5,538 nt of DNA, taken from Acidobacteriaceae bacterium. GTDB taxonomy: Bacteria > Acidobacteriota > Terriglobia > Terriglobales > Acidobacteriaceae. Shown here one piece after another: positions 1-5,506 of the stretch (positions within the stretch are counted from its first letter, which is position 1; each line of letters starts with the position of its first letter). The position numbers were made by a program, and so were the translations under genes. The stretch lies in assembly GCA_003140705.1 (NCBI GenBank), contig PLKU01000328.1:174-5711 (forward strand), read 5' to 3'. Below the pieces are notes generated by a model, which saw nothing but the letters and a program-made list of their open reading frames with translations, was not told where the DNA came from and made no database searches.

Positions 1-192
1 GGAATGTCCGGTCTGGAATTGCAGGCCAAGCTGAATGCCGAACGTTGCAGAATTCCGACCATCTTTATCACTGCACACGGCGATGAAGAAATGCGATTCC
101 AGGCGTTAAGGGGAGGCGCTGTGGAGTTCCTGCCTAAGCCCTTCGACGATGAAGTCCTGATCGAAAGCATTCACGCTGCTCTCAACCGTTGA
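1..192 (+). CDS. response regulator receiver (REC) domain protein, C-terminal part only
   Basis: This is the end of a CheY/FixJ-like receiver domain whose 5' part lies outside the window. Visible in order are the PGMSG-type loop that follows the phospho-acceptor Asp (residues 1-5 here), the beta-4 strand with the conserved Thr (IPTIFITAHGD, residues 18-28) and the conserved Lys before Pro-Phe (LPKPFDDE, residues 44-51). The phospho-acceptor Asp itself should lie only a few codons upstream of the window. The protein ends 12 residues after that last motif, so nothing follows the REC domain. It is therefore either a stand-alone receiver or the C-terminal receiver of a hybrid histidine kinase; the window cannot tell these apart. 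The stop is 20 bases before the ATG of the sigma-54 activator, which suggests co-transcription and a role in relaying phosphate signals to that activator (inference). Confidence 0.9.
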   Translation, partial: GMSGLELQAKLNAERCRIPTIFITAHGDEEMRFQALRGGAVEFLPKPFDDEVLIESIHAALNR

Positions 193-198
193 GTCGAG

Positions 199-206
199 AA
201 GGAAGG
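199..206 (+). promoter_or_regulatory. ribosome binding site deciding the start of the sigma-54 activator
   Basis: The purine-rich AAGGAAGG lies six bases before the ATG at 213, an ideal Shine-Dalgarno position. The alternative TTG start at 189 would place this site inside the coding region and would overlap the preceding receiver gene, so ATG 213 is preferred. Confidence 0.7.
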
Positions 207-212
207 TACACG

Positions 213-1295
213 ATGAGCACCAGGTTTACCGTGCAGCCATCCGAAGATTGTGTCTGCGGAGATCACAGCAGTGATCAAGGCTCTCGCCCGCGCAAATTCG
301 AGCAACTAATTGGCAACAGTCCTGCGTTGGAAGCGGTGCTCGATGGCGTCAAACGAGTAGCGCCGACAAGCTCCACCGTTTTGATCCAGGGCGAAACGGG
401 CACGGGCAAGGAATTGATCGCACGTGCGATCCACAATATCAGCCCGAGGTGCGGGCGCCCATTCATCAAGCTGAACTGCGCTGCCATCCCACTGGACCTG
501 CTGGAAAGCGAGCTTTTTGGCCACGAAAAGGGCGCGTTCACTGGAGCCATCGCGCAAAAGCTTGGCCGGTTCGAGTTAGCCGATAAGGGTACTCTGTTCC
601 TTGATGAAGTCGGCGACATTCCGCCGTCACTGCAGCCCAAACTGCTGCGCATATTACAGGAACAGGAATTCGAACGCCTGGGCAGCGGTCGAACTCACCA
701 GGTGGATGTGCGGCTCGTAGCTGCGACCCATCGCGACCTGGCGGAGATGGTGAGAAATGGCGACTTTCGCAGTGACCTCTACTTTCGCCTGAATGTATTT
801 CCTGTCCACTTGCCGCCTTTGCGAGAGCGCCGCGAGGATATTCCGGCCCTGGTGGAACACTTTGCCGAGATTCTTGGCCGGCGTGTGGGCCGGTCCATCA
901 ACCATATTCCTCCGGAGACTATGATGGCTCTCTGTTCATACAACTGGCCTGGCAACATCCGCGAACTGCAGAACTTGATCGAGCGCGCCGTGATCCTATC
1001 CGACCATGGTGTGCTTCCGAATCCTTTGCTGACCGCCGATACACAGCGCATCAGCGTGTCACCGGCTCCAACCACCCTGATAGATTCTGAACGCGCCCTG
1101 ATTCTGCGCACGCTTGAAGCAGCTGACTGGGTAATCGGCGGACGGGATGGCGCAGCCGCAAGGCTTGGCTTGAAGCGCACTACACTGATCTACAAGATGC
1201 AGAGGCACAGGATTTCTCGGCCGTCTTTCGATAGCAACCTCGAAATGACCGAGCCGCCAGCGTATCCTGCGGGGTCGTTATCGCATTTGCAGTAA
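213..1295 (+). CDS. sigma-54 dependent transcriptional activator (AAA+ plus Fis-type HTH, no sensor domain)
   Basis: A 360-residue bacterial enhancer-binding protein that would remodel RNA polymerase-sigma54 closed complexes using ATP. Visible motifs from ATG 213: Walker A GETGTGKE (60-67), the sigma-54 contacting loop GAFTGA (107-112), Walker B GTLFLDEVGD (126-135), sensor I region VAATHRD (169-175), arginine-finger region FRSDLYFRLNVFP (185-197) and sensor II WPGNIREL (245-252). A Fis-type helix-turn-helix follows at about 290-335, with the recognition helix around RLGLKRTTLIYKMQ. The AAA+ motifs are all intact, so the protein should be active. The N-terminus before the AAA+ domain is only about 28 residues and holds no REC, GAF or PAS domain, although it has a small CVC cysteine pair (residues 13 and 15). 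Regulation must therefore come from a partner, expression level or DNA binding; the receiver gene just upstream is the obvious candidate. Start chosen from the strong ribosome binding site. Target genes cannot be read from the window. Confidence 0.93.
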   Translation: MSTRFTVQPSEDCVCGDHSSDQGSRPRKFEQLIGNSPALEAVLDGVKRVAPTSSTVLIQGETGTGKELIARAIHNISPRCGRPFIKLNCAAIPLDLLESELFGHEKGAFTGAIAQKLGRFELADKGTLFLDEVGDIPPSLQPKLLRILQEQEFERLGSGRTHQVDVRLVAATHRDLAEMVRNGDFRSDLYFRLNVFPVHLPPLRERREDIPALVEHFAEILGRRVGRSINHIPPETMMALCSYNWPGNIRELQNLIERAVILSDHGVLPNPLLTADTQRISVSPAPTTLIDSERALILRTLEAADWVIGGRDGAAARLGLKRTTLIYKMQRHRISRPSFDSNLEMTEPPAYPAGSLSHLQ

Positions 1296-1299
1296 CCGC

Positions 1300-1317
1300 G
1301 GACAGTGGGGACAGGGG
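1300..1317. repeat. near-perfect 9-base tandem repeat after the activator gene
   Basis: GGACAGTGG is followed at once by GGACAGGGG (8 of 9 identical), starting five bases after the activator stop codon. It may be an ordinary spacer or a remnant of a small G-rich repeat. No hairpin partner is visible nearby. Confidence 0.35.
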
Positions 1318-1379
1318 GTTGTCGCCGGTTCGCAAAGGGTCAGCGAGACTGGTGGTCGGATGGCCGGAGGTGGCAAACC

Positions 1380-1841
1380 TTGGTCACGTATCGGGCATCC
1401 AACGCGCGTAGGCCTTCGCTGATCTGCTTATTGTGCTTTGCAGTGCTCGTCAGCGTGAGGCTAACGGCACAAGTCGCCGCTGATCAAATCCTTTTAGCTT
1501 CTCCGCAGCTTCTCTTGAGCCCGCCGGAAGCGCGCTCTCCAATCGGTTTGACGGCGATCAACGATCCCGACACTGGAAAGTCGGCCTTTTCATTCAATGG
1601 CCGCGAAGATCCGCCGGTGGTTCGAGCAGTCCCCGGAGAAGATAGTCGGCTGACATACGTCGATTCAATTTCGACAGACTCGCATGAACGTTCGATCGAC
1701 GGGCCGTGCATGAACATGACGAACTTGCACTTTCATGGACTTCATGTCTCGCCGGACGCTCCTCAGGGTGACGTGATCACCATGATGGCGACGCCGGGGC
1801 GGTCCCTGCACTACGTTGTGAATATTCCGTTAGATCAGTAA
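1380..1841 (+). pseudogene. multicopper oxidase, N-terminal fragment (truncated after the first HxH)
   Basis: Counting from TTG 1380 there are 153 residues. A basic n-region (RASNARRPS) and a hydrophobic stretch (LICLLCFAVLVSV) look like an export signal. A cupredoxin-like domain follows: FNGREDPPVVRAVPGEDSRL (72-91) is the usual NGxxxxPxxxxxPGDxL region, and CMNMTNLHFHGLH (110-122) carries the first HxH pair (H117, H119), which in this family binds the type 2/type 3 copper cluster. The frame stops right after VVNIPLDQ, where family members normally continue into a WYH-type second HxH motif. The other copper motifs are absent here and were not found further on. The remaining piece is about a quarter to a third of a usual laccase-like enzyme and cannot form the trinuclear centre. 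TTG 1380 has GGAGGTGG nine bases upstream; an in-frame GTG at 1305 without a clear ribosome site is the alternative. The break lies at roughly 1838-1846, where opposite-strand homology to another gene begins. Confidence 0.8.
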
Positions 1842-1985
1842 CCGAGCAGATCGTCCGCCGTCTCTTCGCGGTCTGTGTCAATCAGCCGGTGTGGATAACC
1901 ATTTCGGACCAGGAAGCGCTGAATACGGATTGTGTCTCCGGCGCTTGTCGAGCCAATCAGGATCACGGCGCCCGTGCCCGGGAAA
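1842..1985 (-). pseudogene. sliver of a cyclic-nucleotide-binding / thioredoxin-reductase fusion protein (glutaredoxin-like segment)
   Basis: The reverse strand reads GTGAVILIGSTSAGDTIRIQ, then RFLVRNGYPHRLIDTDREET and ADDLL. This matches, from memory, the linker segment of FAD-dependent thioredoxin reductases fused to a cyclic-nucleotide-binding domain, where a phrase of the type 'VLIGS..S..TLRIREFLTRNGHPHTYLDVDRD..VQ.LLDRF' is characteristic. Only about 48 codons match. Upstream the frame is closed by TAA (reverse strand, 2036-2038), and downstream it turns into GY-stop exactly where family members continue LLDRF. Both flanking domains are missing. A GTG at 2029 could in theory start a 64-residue product, but no function is expected. 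The antisense direction relative to its neighbours supports a rearranged fragment. Confidence 0.55.
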
Positions 1986-2141
1986 ATCATGTTACCGGGC
2001 GGGGATGAATCACCTGGGCGCGTTCCCACGGCTGATTATCCGCTAAAGGGCTGGAAAGACAGAGGTTTCTGCACCGAATCGGCCATCTACGTCAACTCCC
2101 GAGAACCTCCGAGCCTCCACATGATCACATCGACTTGACTT
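1842..2141. other. 300-base stretch without an intact gene
   Basis: The left half holds the reverse-strand thioredoxin-reductase-like sliver. From about 1990 to 2141 I recognise nothing. The plus strand has a short open frame up to a stop at 2136-2138, ending in the translation REPPSLHMITST, with no family I can name. A 6-base stem (GCCCGG at 1976-1981 with CCGGGC at 1995-2000, 13-base loop) sits at the edge of the sliver but has no T-run, so it is not a convincing terminator. No RNA gene, promoter or attachment site was recognised. Confidence 0.5.
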
Positions 2142-3413
2142 TTGGTGGTAACACGGCCATGGGTTTACCCGCTTTCCAATCCGAATTCTCCCGGTCCGCG
2201 CAGCGAGCGCGAATTTGAGGACCTCGTCGCCCACCTCTTCCGACACCACGGCTGGCGAGTGAAGAAGGAGCATTCGCTCGCCGACAAGCGAGTGGATCTT
2301 GTCGTTGCGCGCGGTAACGAACGCTACATCATCGAACTAAAGGCTGCCTCCGAGGGCCGGCCGGATCGCCTCGTGCCTCTGCTCTCACAGGCCATCCTGC
2401 AAGCCCGGGCCTATGCCAAGGCATTTCCCGAACCGGCAGCCCCGCTCGCCGTGATAGCCGCACCGGCAATCTCTCAGAGCGCCGCGAACAGCCTCCTGAG
2501 CTTTCTTGCCCAGTTCGCTCCGGATGCCGCCGTAGGCATCCTCGACCGTGAAGGCTTCCGGCATTTCGTCGGGCCCGGCCTCGAAAAACTCAATGCCGCT
2601 GCACCCCGCCGGGATCATCGGCAGAAACTCCCTCCGCCCGAGTCGGCGTATCTGTTCTCTGATCTCAACCGATGGATGCTAAAGGTTCTGCTCGCGCCCC
2701 TGCTTCCCGAAGATCTTCTCCAGGCACCGCGGGGAGAATACCGCAACGCTTCGGAACTTGCGGCGGCGACCGAGGTCTCGGTGATGAGCGCCTTCCGCCT
2801 CGTGCGCCAGTTGCGGCAAGAGGGGTTTCTCGACCAGAGAGATGCGCCTTTGCGTCTGGTGCGCCGCAAAGAACTCTTGCGCCGCTGGCAGGCCGCGCAT
2901 CTGCGCGTTGCGCCCGAGCTTCCCTTGCGCTGGATCATCCCGGTCAAGAGCAAGCGCCAGATGCCGGCCGCGCTCCACGCCTATCACATCCAGTCCAAAG
3001 TGAAGAACGAACCGGCGCCGCGCGCCTGTCTCGGGCTGTTCGCCGCAGCCGAATCTCTGGGATTCGGCTTCGTTCACGGCGTTCCGCCGTACTTCTATCT
3101 CGAAAGGCTGGATCGGGACGTCCTCAGCCGCATGGGGCTTTCCCCGGAGGGCGCCGAGCAAAGACCGGATGTTTATGTGCAAGTTCCAACCCACCGGGAA
3201 TCGGTCTTCCGGGCCGCAGTCATCCACGACGGTGTGCCGGTCGCAGACATTTTGCAGGTCTGGCTCGACGTGAGCTCGCATCCGGCCCGCGGCGAGGCAC
3301 AGGCCGAGGAGATCCGCCACCGCGTGCTCGCGCCGATCTTCGAGGAGAAACTGAGTTGCGCCAGCTCTCGGACTTCAAGGGAGCGGACCTGGTCAGAAAT
3401 GTCCTGGCTTTGA
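2142..3413 (+). CDS. PD-(D/E)xK (Mrr-like) nuclease domain fused to winged HTH and AbiEi-like C-terminal region; both ends disturbed
   Basis: A 423-residue frame. Residues about 21-110 form a restriction-endonuclease-like domain: SEREFEDLVAHLFRHHGWRV (21-40), then D52 in RVDLVV, E65-L66-K67 in YIIELKA, and a later Q in the LSQAILQARAYA helix (81-92). This is the D...ExK...Q layout of Mrr-type nucleases. Residues 199-250 read as a winged helix-turn-helix (NASELAAATEVSVMSAFRLV, then RQLRQEGFL and a wing). Residues 293-402 (CLGLFAAAESLGFGFVHGVP; VFRAAVIHDGVPVADILQVW; DVSSHPARG) resemble the C-terminal part of AbiEi-family antitoxins; this is my least certain assignment. The start is poor: TTG 2142 or GTG 2145, neither with a Shine-Dalgarno site, and an in-frame stop at 2136-2138. 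The last roughly 19 residues (SCASSRTSRERTWSEMSWL) are an off-frame reading of the joined radical SAM gene, so the natural C-terminus probably ended near 3350. A role in defence against foreign DNA or in autoregulation is inference. Confidence 0.65.
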   Translation: MVVTRPWVYPLSNPNSPGPRSEREFEDLVAHLFRHHGWRVKKEHSLADKRVDLVVARGNERYIIELKAASEGRPDRLVPLLSQAILQARAYAKAFPEPAAPLAVIAAPAISQSAANSLLSFLAQFAPDAAVGILDREGFRHFVGPGLEKLNAAAPRRDHRQKLPPPESAYLFSDLNRWMLKVLLAPLLPEDLLQAPRGEYRNASELAAATEVSVMSAFRLVRQLRQEGFLDQRDAPLRLVRRKELLRRWQAAHLRVAPELPLRWIIPVKSKRQMPAALHAYHIQSKVKNEPAPRACLGLFAAAESLGFGFVHGVPPYFYLERLDRDVLSRMGLSPEGAEQRPDVYVQVPTHRESVFRAAVIHDGVPVADILQVWLDVSSHPARGEAQAEEIRHRVLAPIFEEKLSCASSRTSRERTWSEMSWL

Positions 3414-4228
3414 TCGACCGAGAGAAGCCAATACACGTGTCGCTCGTAGGCGGGGACCCTCTGGTTCGTTACAAGGAACTCGAAGTCCTTCTTCCTGAGT
3501 TGGACACACGCAAGATCCACACACAGGTGGTGACGAGTGCGTTTCGCGAGATTCCAAAGGAGTGGAGTCGATTCAGCCGCCTCAATGTCGTAGTGTCGAT
3601 CGATGGTCTGCAGCCAGAACACGACGAGCGCCGTAAACCGGCGACCTACGAGCGTATTCTCCGGAACATCGCTGCAGTGAAGGTTACAATTCACTCGAGA
3701 ATCACCGGTAACATCGCATCGCGGCCGGGATATCTGGAGGAGTTTCTGCGGTTCTGGAGCACTCGACCTGAGATTGAGAGGGTGTGGTTTAGTTTGTTCA
3801 CACCCCAACGCGGTGCAACCGGGCCGGAAATCCTCACGCCGGCGCAACGCGTTTTCGTTATAAACGATCTCCTGAGGTTGCGCCTCCAGTTTCCCATTCT
3901 CGAAATGCAGGAATCCCTGATCCGTGAATTCCATAGCCCACCAAAGAGCCCGGCCGAATGCATATTCGCACGAACAACACACACGATATCAGCCGATCTC
4001 GAGACAAAGATCACGCCTTGCCAGTTTGGTGGGGATCCCGACTGTGCGCAGTGCGGATGTATTGCCTCAATGGTACTGGCTGCAGTGGGACACCACCGTG
4101 TGCTGGGTCGCCTAACTGCAGGGAACCTGTTTCAGGTCTCGAATCGGATCGGAGACATCTTGGGAGGAGTGAAGAAGACGTTCAAGCCACTGCCTGAATC
4201 AAAGCCTGAACCGTTCACGATTCTTTGA
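3356..4228 (+). pseudogene. radical SAM/SPASM protein, N-terminally truncated (CxxxCxxC lost)
   Basis: Protein-like sequence in this frame begins at about 3356 (LRQLSDFKGADLVRNVLALI) and runs 290 residues. Counting from TTG 3356: PIHVSLVGGDPLVRYKELEV (25-44) is the strand carrying the SAM-binding GGE motif, here GGD; VVVSIDGLQPEHD (78-90) is another typical barrel strand; and GYLEEFLRFWS follows at 125-135. The C-terminal part has Cys 202, 222, 230, 233 and 235 (TPCQFGGDPDCAQCGCIASM), a SPASM/twitch-like set for auxiliary iron-sulfur clusters. The CxxxCxxC motif that holds the catalytic 4Fe-4S cluster should lie about 15-20 residues before this segment, but the DNA there encodes the nuclease/AbiEi-like protein in another frame. 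A radical SAM reaction is thus not expected. TTG 3356 with GAGGAG eight bases upstream could permit translation; I judge this a chance product of the joint. The intact relative's substrate is unknown to me. Confidence 0.75.
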
Positions 4229-4355
4229 TCACCACGCTTTGAGAGTCATATGGACTTTGCCCTTCAAGGCCGGGTTGGCTCACCTGGGTTGGTACAAAAG
4301 ATCGGGCACTCCAGGCTTTCGCTCCGATGGCAGTAGGCCACTCGCAAGTGATTAC
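4229..4355. other. intergenic DNA between the radical SAM fragment and the IS element
   Basis: There is no coding frame of note, no recognisable terminator and no RNA gene. It holds a chance-level 7-base direct repeat (GGGTTGG at 4272-4278 and 4286-4292). It ends in the target site of the insertion sequence. Confidence 0.4.
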
Positions 4356-4357
4356 TA
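4356..4357. repeat. TA target-site duplication, left copy
   Basis: TA lies directly outside the left inverted repeat and is preceded by C, giving CTA next to the element. It pairs with the TA at 5520-5521, which is followed by G, so the pre-insertion site was CTAG. IS630/Tc1-type transposases duplicate TA on insertion. Confidence 0.75.
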
Positions 4358-4370
4358 GTGTAGTGTCTCA
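4358..4370 (+). repeat. left terminal inverted repeat of the IS630 element
   Basis: GTGTAGTGTCTCA, matching the reverse complement of 5507-5519 at 12 of 13 positions. If CTA outside is counted, the match runs to 15 of 16. This is the transposase-distal end, downstream of the gene. Confidence 0.85.
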
Positions 4371-4397
4371 CGCAGATCGTCTTTTATTGAGAGCGGT

Positions 4398-5453
4398 CTA
4401 AGCGCGGGTCACCTTTTCCAGGATGTCATTTGCTTTTGCTATCCAGATAAATGGCTTTGGGTTCTGATTGTGACCGTCAATATATTCTCCGATGGCCATG
4501 ATCAGCTGTTCGAGGTCCTGGAAGACTCGGCGGCGGAGCCGGTTCTGGGTGAGGTCGCGAAAGAAGCGTTCCACCATGTTGAGCCATGAAGCCGAGTTCG
4601 GCGTGAAGCGAACGTGGAATCGCTTGTGTGCCTCGAGCCAGCTTTGCACTCGTTCATGCTTGTGCGTGGAGTAGTTATCGCAGATCAGGTAGATTTCTTT
4701 GTCGGCAGGTATGGTCTGATTGATCATACGCAGGAACTTCAGCCATTCCTGATGGCGGTGTTTCTGCTGGCACAGGCCGTAGACCTCGCTATTGGTGATG
4801 TTCAGCGCGGCAAACAAGGTGGTCGTGCCGTTACGTTTGTGGTCATGCGTCATGGTCTGCACGCGGCCCTTTTTGAGAGGCAGGCAGGGCTGGGTTCGAT
4901 CCGGCGCTTGAATCTGACTCTTTTCATTCACGGATAACACTAGCGCGTGTTCGGGCGGATTGAGATAGAGTCCGACGATCGCCTCCAGTTTGTCTGCGAA
5001 GTGCGGATCGTTGCTGACTTTGAAGCTATCGACTCGATGAGGCTTGAGGCCGATGGTCCGCCAGATGCGCGACACCGAAGCCTTCGAAATGCGCATCTCT
5101 TTGGCCATGGTGCGCGTGGACCAGTGTGTGCCATCGGATGGCGTACCCTGCGTGGTTTTTGCAATCAGGGTCGCGGTCAGTTCTGCCGAGATCGACGGTG
5201 TGCGACCGGGCCGGGGCGCATCTTTCAGCAGACCTTCTGTACCCAACTCCAGAAAACGTCCGCGCCAGAGCGTGACCATGCGTGGAGCAACCTGCAGAGT
5301 CTTGGCGATCTGCTTGTTCTGCAGCCCATCACTGGCCAGCAAAATGATCCGGCTCCGCATCTGCACACGGGCAGCCATCGAACAGCCGCGCGCTTGCTGC
5401 TCCAGCTTCCGCCGGATCTCTTCGTTCACAACAATGGGCTGAGCTACGCGCAT
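4398..5453 (-). CDS. IS630-family transposase (DDE), with Asn at the first catalytic position
   Basis: A 351-residue, uninterrupted transposase that would bind the element ends and carry out cut-and-paste transposition at TA. The N-terminal half holds two helix-turn-helix units: about 32-70 (LQNKQIAKTLQVAPRMVTLW) and about 112-138 (TRTMAKEMRISKASVSRIWR). The catalytic RNase H-like domain begins at LVLSVNEKSQIQAPDRTQP (171-189), continues through MTHDHKRNGTTTLFAALN (201-218) and LICDNYSTHKH (256-266), and ends with WLNMVERFFRDLT (290-302). D259 and E295, 35 residues apart, are the second and third DDE residues. The first, Asp in the usual SVDEKSQ, is Asn176 (codon AAT at 4926-4928, reverse strand), a one-base change from GAT that would be expected to abolish catalysis. 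ATG start at 5453 has AGGAGA seven bases upstream. Length is typical of the family. The gene ends inside the element, with TAG at 4398-4400. Confidence 0.93.
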   Translation of the reverse strand: MRVAQPIVVNEEIRRKLEQQARGCSMAARVQMRSRIILLASDGLQNKQIAKTLQVAPRMVTLWRGRFLELGTEGLLKDAPRPGRTPSISAELTATLIAKTTQGTPSDGTHWSTRTMAKEMRISKASVSRIWRTIGLKPHRVDSFKVSNDPHFADKLEAIVGLYLNPPEHALVLSVNEKSQIQAPDRTQPCLPLKKGRVQTMTHDHKRNGTTTLFAALNITNSEVYGLCQQKHRHQEWLKFLRMINQTIPADKEIYLICDNYSTHKHERVQSWLEAHKRFHVRFTPNSASWLNMVERFFRDLTQNRLRRRVFQDLEQLIMAIGEYIDGHNQNPKPFIWIAKANDILEKVTRA

Positions 5454-5460
5454 ATCGAGG

Positions 5461-5466
5461 TCTCCT
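5461..5466 (-). promoter_or_regulatory. ribosome binding site of the transposase
   Basis: On the reverse strand AGGAGA stands seven bases before the ATG at 5453. Its upstream edge touches a 6-base stem-loop at 5465-5480, which could limit ribosome access. Confidence 0.6.
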
Positions 5467-5480
5467 CATCATAAGATGAG
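5465..5480 (-). promoter_or_regulatory. stem-loop overlapping the transposase ribosome site
   Basis: CTCATC at 5465-5470 pairs with GATGAG at 5475-5480 around a 4-base loop, a perfect 6-base stem in the transposase leader. It includes bases at the edge of the Shine-Dalgarno sequence. Leader hairpins that damp translation of read-through transcripts are known for some insertion sequences; here that role is inference only. Confidence 0.4.
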
Positions 5481-5489
5481 TCTCGATGC

Positions 5490-5506
5490 ATAATAGGCTC
5501 TATTAT
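5490..5506. repeat. AT-rich inverted repeat just inside the right IS end
   Basis: ATAATA at 5490-5495 pairs with TATTAT at 5501-5506 around GGCTC, a 6-base stem. On the reverse strand it provides TATTAT, a possible -10 element for the transposase, but no good -35 sequence is seen at the right spacing. The promoter reading is therefore weak. Confidence 0.3.

Noticed and set aside
189..212. TTG at 189 as the start of the sigma-54 activator
   Set aside because: A strong Shine-Dalgarno sequence lies at 199-206, correctly spaced for ATG 213 and inside the coding region if TTG were used.
1366..1390. TGGCAAACCTTGG near the oxidase start, considered as a sigma-54 promoter
   Set aside because: The GG is not followed by GC after ten bases, so the essential -24/-12 spacing is not met.
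1976..2000. GCCCGG...CCGGGC stem considered as a terminator or integron attC site
   Set aside because: Only six base pairs, no following T-run, and no attC core sequences (GTTRRRY/RYYYAAC) around it.
2679..3320. Reverse-strand open frame of 213 residues opposite the nuclease gene
   Set aside because: No recognisable domain, and the opposite frame carries convincing motifs. It is a mirror of codon bias in the real gene.
2672..3355. The open frame that would extend the radical SAM protein N-terminally to 518 residues
   Set aside because: Its translation is rich in Arg, Ala, Gly and Ser without any domain, and it lies out of frame over a clear nuclease/wHTH coding region. It is a GC-driven shadow, so the radical SAM sequence should not be extended into it.
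3173..3982. Reverse-strand open frame of 269 residues opposite the radical SAM fragment
   Set aside because: No domain or ribosome site, and it spans the joint between two unrelated plus-strand genes.
1846..4381. Shared 10-mer GCAGATCGTC at 1846-1855 and 4372-4381, considered as a recombination repeat
   Set aside because: Several 10-base matches are expected by chance in a window of this size, and neither copy lies exactly at matching breakpoints.
4947..5474. Plus-strand open frames opposite the transposase (132 and 175 residues)
   Set aside because: They are shadows of the reverse-strand transposase, with no recognisable motifs or ribosome sites.
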